A model generated the notes under the pieces. The model was not told the DNA's origin. It was given only the letters and a program-made list of their open reading frames with translations, and did no database searches. 64,000 nt of DNA, from assembly GCA_943736015.1 (NCBI GenBank), contig OX031058.1, positions 24,763,001 through 24,827,000 of the forward strand, written 5' to 3'. Origin of the DNA: Tridacna crocea (taxonomy: Eukaryota > Mollusca > Bivalvia > Cardiida > Cardiidae). Made by a program: the position numbers and the translations under genes. Of the stretch, positions 63,201 through 64,000 are shown in pieces (position 1 is the stretch's first letter; every line of letters starts with the position of its first letter).

Positions 63201-63425
63201 TTAATCCATTACCACAACATCCCTACTTTTGACGACCCTGAGAAAGAACACCTTAGAAAACATTGTGGGAAAAGGAGAAAATGCTGATAACCAGCATTTT
63301 CTCCTTTTCCCACTGTGTTTTCTACTGACCCCAAAACAAATTTCAAATTTTCAGTCACTTTTGTCGTCTTCAAATGCTTTCGATTTGGACAAACCTAAAA
63401 TTTTGTCGTTTTGGCAACGAGTTAA
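63201..63425 (+). repeat. Family A MITE
   Basis: Full copy; follows a partial right-end fragment at 63137-63200. Confidence 0.87.
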
Positions 63426-63560
63426 ATGTGGTACATTATTGTGATCGGTCTTTCAGAGAGTGAGACATTGTGAGAAAAGCCGTTTTAAACCTTTTCCCTC
63501 CTCTCAAACAATGTTTGCAGAAGTCGACATGGCATATTACATAAGATTTCATATGGGATA

Positions 63561-63796
63561 GCCAACCCTTTACCAAACAATCCCTAGTTTTTACAACCCT
63601 GAGACAGAAGCCTTTGGAAAGCATTGTGGGAAAAAGAGAAAATGCTGGTAATTAGCATTTTCGCTGATAAGCTACGTTTTCTCCTATTCTCACAGTTTTG
63701 CTGGAAACAAATTTCAAATTTTGAGTTGCGTTTATTTGTCTACAAGTGCTTTTAATTTGGGCCAGTCTAAAGTTTTGTTGTTTGGTAAAGGGTTAA
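63561..63796 (+). repeat. Family A MITE
   Basis: Full length with an insertion in the right arm (TTTTCGCTGATAAGC). Confidence 0.82.
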
Positions 63797-63799
63797 TGT

Positions 63800-64000
63800 A
63801 TCTGACAATGTTAGAGAAAGCCATGTTTGCAGAGGTCTTCATCTTCAGTGATGTAAAACATAGGACTATACATGGAATATTTCATGTATAAAAAAACTGT
63901 TGGAAAAGGCTGGTTACAAACCTTTTCTCTCTCCAACAATATTTGCTGCAGTCTTCTGCGATGTAAAACATTTGATTAGTTTGTAAAGTGTTACCTATCC
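63800..64000. repeat. Unclassified hairpin repeat at window end
   Basis: TGTTGGAAAAGGCTGGTTAC with a pyrimidine-rich partner (AACCTTTTCTCTCTCCAACA) and two GATGTAAAACAT boxes. Resembles 63440-63540; boundaries unclear. Confidence 0.4.

Noticed and set aside
1..64000. CRISPR arrays, operons, rRNA
   Set aside because: The tandem repeats lack unique spacers of constant length, the genes are spliced, and no rRNA signature is seen.

Overview
This 64 kb window is nuclear DNA of an animal with large, repeat-filled introns. The repeats are of the kind familiar from molluscan genomes, especially bivalves: tRNA-headed SINEs, elements with central ~156-167 bp tandem repeats that end in CTCTTGTT, and hundreds of bases of hairpin MITEs per gene. 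A clam-like bivalve is the best guess; I cannot name the species. Nothing looks bacterial, viral or organellar. I joined exons by hand from splice sites and phase, and every junction in the three genes keeps the reading frame.

There are three protein genes. (1) On the + strand, 292-24052, a nine-exon HMG-box protein (580 residues visible; it probably continues upstream of the window). Its HMG box most resembles my memory of the meiosis initiator MEIOSIN/BHMG1. (2) On the - strand, 48583 down to 29332, a complete nine-exon ZNF830 (CCDC16/omcg1) gene of 321 residues, with a U1-type zinc finger and a C-terminal coiled coil. (3) On the + strand, 50245-59801, a complete MGME1 gene (mitochondrial genome maintenance exonuclease 1; 492 residues, four coding exons) with a PD-(D/E)xK nuclease core. 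Genes 1 and 2 converge; genes 2 and 3 diverge from a ~1.65 kb spacer and may share a promoter.

Almost everything else is transposon-derived. Most abundant are TTAA-flanked hairpin MITEs (families A-D, roughly one per 1.5-2 kb), whose near-perfect central palindromes often carry matched changes in both arms. Next come long modular elements with tandem-repeat cores (5.86-7.12, 7.29-9.46, 9.74-10.93, 17.1-18.3, 37.66-39.32, 40.5-42.45, 51.3-53.8, 56.2-57.9, 59.8-61.3 and 61.8-62.7 kb). There are also two foldback families with 9-bp target duplications, five copies of a GAGCTCCAGATA hairpin MITE, two larger elements whose terminal motif is iterated inward (14.75-15.84 and 43.41-45.30 kb), two SINE families, a Tc1-type MITE and a decayed Tc1/mariner transposase.

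The strongest curiosities are: a 31-bp tandem repeat that has copied the 3' splice site of MGME1 exon 3 six times at exact 31-bp steps; the paired changes in the MITE hairpins; the inward-iterated terminal motifs; a perfect ~104 bp palindrome with a 9-bp target duplication in the ZNF830-MGME1 spacer; and the possible invertebrate MEIOSIN-like gene.
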